Origin: Pristionchus mayeri
Lineage: Eukaryota > Nematoda > Chromadorea > Rhabditida > Neodiplogasteridae
DNA length: 64,000 nt
Direction of reading: 5' to 3'
Assembly: GCA_036245805.1 (NCBI GenBank)
Contig: BTRK01000006.1
Span: 36,708,901 to 36,772,900 of the forward strand
Part shown: positions 60,609 to 64,000 of the stretch, piece after piece
How the letters are laid out: the number at the start of each line of letters is the position of its first letter
How positions within the stretch are numbered: position 1 is the first letter of the stretch
Notes under the pieces: generated by a model
What the model was told of the DNA's origin: nothing
The model's input: only the letters and a program-made list of their open reading frames with translations
Databases searched by the model: none
Made by a program: the position numbers and the translations under genes

Positions 60609-62838
60609 TTATCGATGCAGGACATCAATCATACTGAAATCAAGAGCAAATTGTTGTCTCATTTCTCTCCACCTACCGAATCTGTACTGCACAGTGGCGG
60701 TGGCCGATCCACTGTAGTAGTAGGCATTGATCACAGCTCGATTTCCCTCGGAGACGTAGCTCTTCGTGGGAACGTTCCATCCACAGAATCTACAGAGGAA
60801 TCTCTCAGAGTCCCAGAAGTATCCCAGAATCCAACCTGACTCCTCTGGTTCTTAGATCAGTCTTTCCCTTCCACTCAATGCCGTTCTGTCCGCACGAGTT
60901 CTCCATGTTGGTGGTTTTGAGAGCTGGGAACTTGACTTCGATGCGCTTTCCAGCGGGTGCCTAAGGAGAGATGAAGGTTCTCTCGAACTTGTCAATTGAC
61001 TTGTCTCTCACAGTGATGACATGAGCTTTGGACTTGGAGCGATTGCTGGCCGCTCCTCCGAAGTTGATATTGTACGTCTGGAAGTTGGCCGTGGCCGAGA
61101 GCGAAACGGCTCCAGCGGGCTGGGATAAGCATTTTTAGTGATGCATTTTTTTAAAGGTAAAACTCACAATCTGGTCGCAGTAGGCGCCTCCCCATCCCTC
61201 GGGGCAAATGCAGACGTTGCACTTCTTGGGGTGTGTGTAGCCGAAGTTCTTGCACTGCAGCTGCGTTCTGCAGGTCACTGCAGAAACAATTTATCTCTCC
61301 TCCCCCTTTTTCTTTCCTCTGGAAACCGTAGAAACATGAACATACTCGTGCACTTGTACAGCAAGTTCACGATTTGCACGTCGAGGAAGGACGGTTCCTG
61401 ACCACCTGAGATTATTACTCTATTTTTATTTTTAAAGCTTCTAATGACCCATGGACTGCTGGTAGTCCTTGTTCAATGCTTCCATCGTCGCCTGTCCCGG
61501 AACTTTGGCTGCGCTACAAGTACGAATTGGGTGTACGGAGATAGACATGTACTGTAAGCATTGAAACATTATGAACCACGTACCTTCCTCCAGTGTAATG
61601 CATAACTGATCCGTACTCATACGGGAGGCCGAAGGTCTGAGTGCCCTGCTTCTTCTGGTACTGAGACACGATTCCACCCTTGATGAGATATCGTAAGTGG
61701 AAGAGGTGAATAAGAGCACAGGAAAATATTCTGATAAGTCTGGCTGAAGTGCTCACTTGAATGCGATCCTCGTGGACTCTGAGGTAGGAGTCGCGATCGA
61801 GACGACTCATCTGGTGATTCACCCCGAGGGCATGCTCCATTTCATGGAGAGCCGTCGCCATCTGTAATAAGCTACCTTTTAAATGTAATCATACAGTGGC
61901 AACGAACGAGTAAATATCCCGCTTACATTATTGCATCCCTGGTTGTAGAGGGAGAGCGACTGGGTTCCATAAGGCCATCGTCCGAGTGTGGAGAAACAGC
62001 CAGGACCTGCCAAGGAAATATTCAAGCCGTCTAATGGATTTCGTATGATATCTAACCCCTCATACATGATGATAAAAGTGGTATGTCAGAACTCTTCTCG
62101 AGGGTTACGTAACCCCTCCCCCCCCCTCCCCCCACCCAGATCCCCTCATTCTCAGTCCACCTGCGAGAGTAGGAGAGAGAAAGCCGAGAGATCCACTCTC
62201 TCACTATGCAAATGGGGCGACAGACAAAAGGAGCGGATGATGGATAAGAGGATTGTACCTATTACGCTGTTTAGAGAACTGAGATTTGCATATGGCCCAT
62301 GCAGTCCAGGATGATGGATTTAGAGAGAGACTAACCTGAGATGAACTTGATTCCCTTGCTTCTCGTCGTGTCTTCCTTGAAGTTGAGGCATGTGGTCTCC
62401 TGCCAGAAGGTAATCGCGGCCAGAATCTGCTGACGAACCTCGGCAGCTGAAAAGAAATCTTAATATATTTCACGATTATCTGCATAGTTACGTTTTCATA
62501 ATTCTTTTCTAAGTGACCAAGGGATTCATTTCACATACAAACAGCTTGGACTCCGCTCTCGAAGAAGTAGGGAATCGGATCGGAGGTTGACCAGATATTC
62601 GTTGCATTTGCAATGATAGCTTGGCGACGAAGACGGTAGTGCACCTTAGATTAAGCATACTGAATGAATAGAAGAATTATGTGGAAGTAGAGTTGTGGCG
62701 GAATTCTGGCTAAGGTATTGCAAGAAGCCCCTGGGGTAAGCGCCAAAATTCTCTGACGAATACAGCGCTGCTTACCATTTTTGCATCGTTGATGGCTCCG
62801 GAGACAGCTCCGATGAAGAGAACGAAGAGAAGAAGCAT
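60609..62838 (-). CDS. Astacin-family zinc metalloprotease (NAS) with EGF-like and CUB regions
   Basis: Twelve exons encode 402 aa: 62776-62838, 62539-62644, 62336-62446, 61927-62006, 61757-61861, 61584-61678, 61449-61513, 61346-61405, 61168-61277, 61012-61119, 60836-60960 and 60609-60789. A signal peptide (MLLLFVLFIGAVSG) is followed almost directly by the catalytic domain: WSTSDPIPYFFESGVQAVSA, ILAAITFWQETTCLNF, and the zinc site HEMEHALGVNHQMSRLDRD. The zinc site matches HExxHxxGxxH, with the downstream Arg and Asp. The Met-turn is YGSVMHYTGG. A Cys-rich EGF-like region follows (CKNFGYTHPKKCNVCICPEG), then a CUB-like region (NSCGQNGIEWKGK, RFCGWNVPTKSYVSEGNRAV). The arrangement is that of C. 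elegans nas hatching/moulting-type proteases. The propeptide is only about 15 residues and lacks the F-x-G-D aspartate switch. The 3' end is uncertain because of a good GTAGGT donor inside the last exon. Confidence 0.9.
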
Positions 62839-64000
62839 CCCGGTGGATCGAATCAGCTGAGTTCGATTGAGAGTGATGGAGCATGGAGAAAATCTCTTTT
62901 ATACCGGCGGAACGTTTGCTGAAAACATTGGAAATGCATGTTATCAAGCTGTATAAACCTGGGAAGGTTTTGTCTCGAATAAGTCTTTAGCCTCGAACGA
63001 TTCGATTGAACGGAAATAGATGCAAGCGTTACTTAGACTTCTTGTTTCCAATACTGGATACCAATACCAATAGTTGAAATGAATCTCTAATGATCGCGCA
63101 GAAATTGATTCAAAGTGGCTAGATTCTAAACTTCTAGACCCCTATTAAGAGTACATCTAACTTCAGAAGCAACAATTTCATCGTAAAAGCAAAGAAGACA
63201 TTGCGCCTATTGGAAAAGTTCAATCGTAGTTGTTCATGAGATGAATTGAACTTTGCTTTGAACTTTTCGCATTATGCATTGCAACTCACAAATAATTTAC
63301 CCTTTCTTGAAAATATGGCAGGTCTCCTTGTCTTTCCTCGCAATTGTCTGTCTCTCTGTCTCATCTTGTGGACATATCGGAGTAGTACTACGAAACTATA
63401 GACTGAATTCGTGTAATTAACTTGGTCCTTTATTGCTTGTGACGACCCCGAAAGACAGTTCCTTTGATCTCAGTGTGTGCAATGTTCTTTAGGTGTGGTG
63501 TGTGATTTAGTAGAACGCCTAATTCCATAAGAACCTTGCTCGAGACGTGCAGGGAGATTGCACGGGAACACCATTTTATGCTAATCTGACTAACCAAGAT
63601 CTTATTCGGGACAAATGCGATTAGCACTCCTCTTGATCTCTTCTGGACGAGATCGTATTAGAGAGGAGGTGTTTAATTACTGCCCCCCTCTCCATCCCTT
63701 CTCTCCCTATCCTACCAGCAGTGTTACCCCCCCCCCCCCCCCATTAATCCTCTCCTCTCCCCCCTCTTGAGTACATCAAAAGGATATCCCGTCAATAGGC
63801 TGATGAGGTCGACAAACCATCAAAAGCTACATCTGAGAAATGAAGATGTGTCATTCCTTGTCAGTTTCCAAGAATCGACTGTCAGAGCGGGTCAAATCTG
63901 GGAACTGATAGTAATGAAGGTCAGACTAACTTGAATGAAAAACGATTAAACTGATGGAATCACAGCGGGGGGATCGCGTCAAATTGATCAATCGAATGCA
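62839..64000. other. Region right of the astacin gene
   Basis: 1.16 kb up to the window edge with no supportable exon on either strand. The first part should be the astacin promoter. A C-rich block lies at 63684-63763. Confidence 0.5.
63727..63742. repeat. C16 homopolymer, longest of several G/C runs in the window
   Basis: Sixteen consecutive C. Other runs: 12 G at 11399-11410, 12 C at 14581-14592, 11 G at 15896-15906 and 13 C at 23727-23739. C-rich DNA is also at 62107-62140. Confidence 0.9.

Noticed and set aside
63430..63627. 65-codon minus-strand ORF near the right edge
   Set aside because: No acceptor or donor with matching phase, no recognised sequence.

Overview
This window is animal DNA from a nematode, most likely a rhabditid or diplogastrid relative. 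The evidence is many short introns with GT..TTTCAG-type boundaries, and gene families typical of worms: transthyretin-like secreted protein, DEG/ENaC channel, divergent Cys-loop channel, astacin (NAS) protease, bestrophin and CCCP-1. No bacterial or viral genes were seen. All gene models were built by hand from exon reading frames, splice sites and matching intron phases. Protein family names rest on motif recognition, not on database searches.

Layout from left to right. 1-1454 (-): 5' part of a copine, truncated by the window edge. 4066-6913 (+): DEG/ENaC channel, tail-to-tail with a Cys-loop ligand-gated channel at 7087-9332 (-), which shares a 307-bp head-to-head upstream region with a transthyretin-like gene at 9640-10362 (+). 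11411-18918 (-): a 34-exon Capicua (CIC) repressor gene with an N-terminal conserved region, a Cys/His C-clamp-like motif, an HMG box and the C-terminal C1 motif. An alternative last exon with its own AATAAA could release an N-terminus-only product. 18919-26762 is about 7.8 kb of purine/pyrimidine-biased DNA without a supportable gene, upstream of both CIC and the gene to its right.

26763-28284 (+): secreted nitrobindin-like protein. 28839-31572 (+): bestrophin chloride channel with a tRNA-Asn(GUU) antisense in one intron. 31747-33801 (-): cysteine-rich secreted or anchored protein. 35191-38545 (-): three consecutive genes with signal peptides, namely a Gly/Ser-rich protein, a Met-Pro repeat protein and a TIL-type protease inhibitor. 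39284-47597 (+): cccp-1/CCDC186 golgin-like coiled-coil protein. One of its introns holds three diverged tandem repeats and another holds a 1.9-kb palindromic element flanked by TA.

49151-51373 (+): PDZ-domain protein. 51511-52112 (-): NK-type homeobox gene, head-to-head with a WW-domain protein (WAC-like WW) at 53000-57256 (+). 58447-59897 (-): small chromodomain protein. 60609-62838 (-): astacin metalloprotease with EGF-like and CUB regions.

Functionally this is an ordinary mixed euchromatic segment: ion channels, secreted proteins and developmental regulators, with no operon-like cluster. The most unusual items are the palindrome, the possible truncated CIC isoform, the run of secreted low-complexity genes, and several channel proteins with substitutions at otherwise conserved motif positions.
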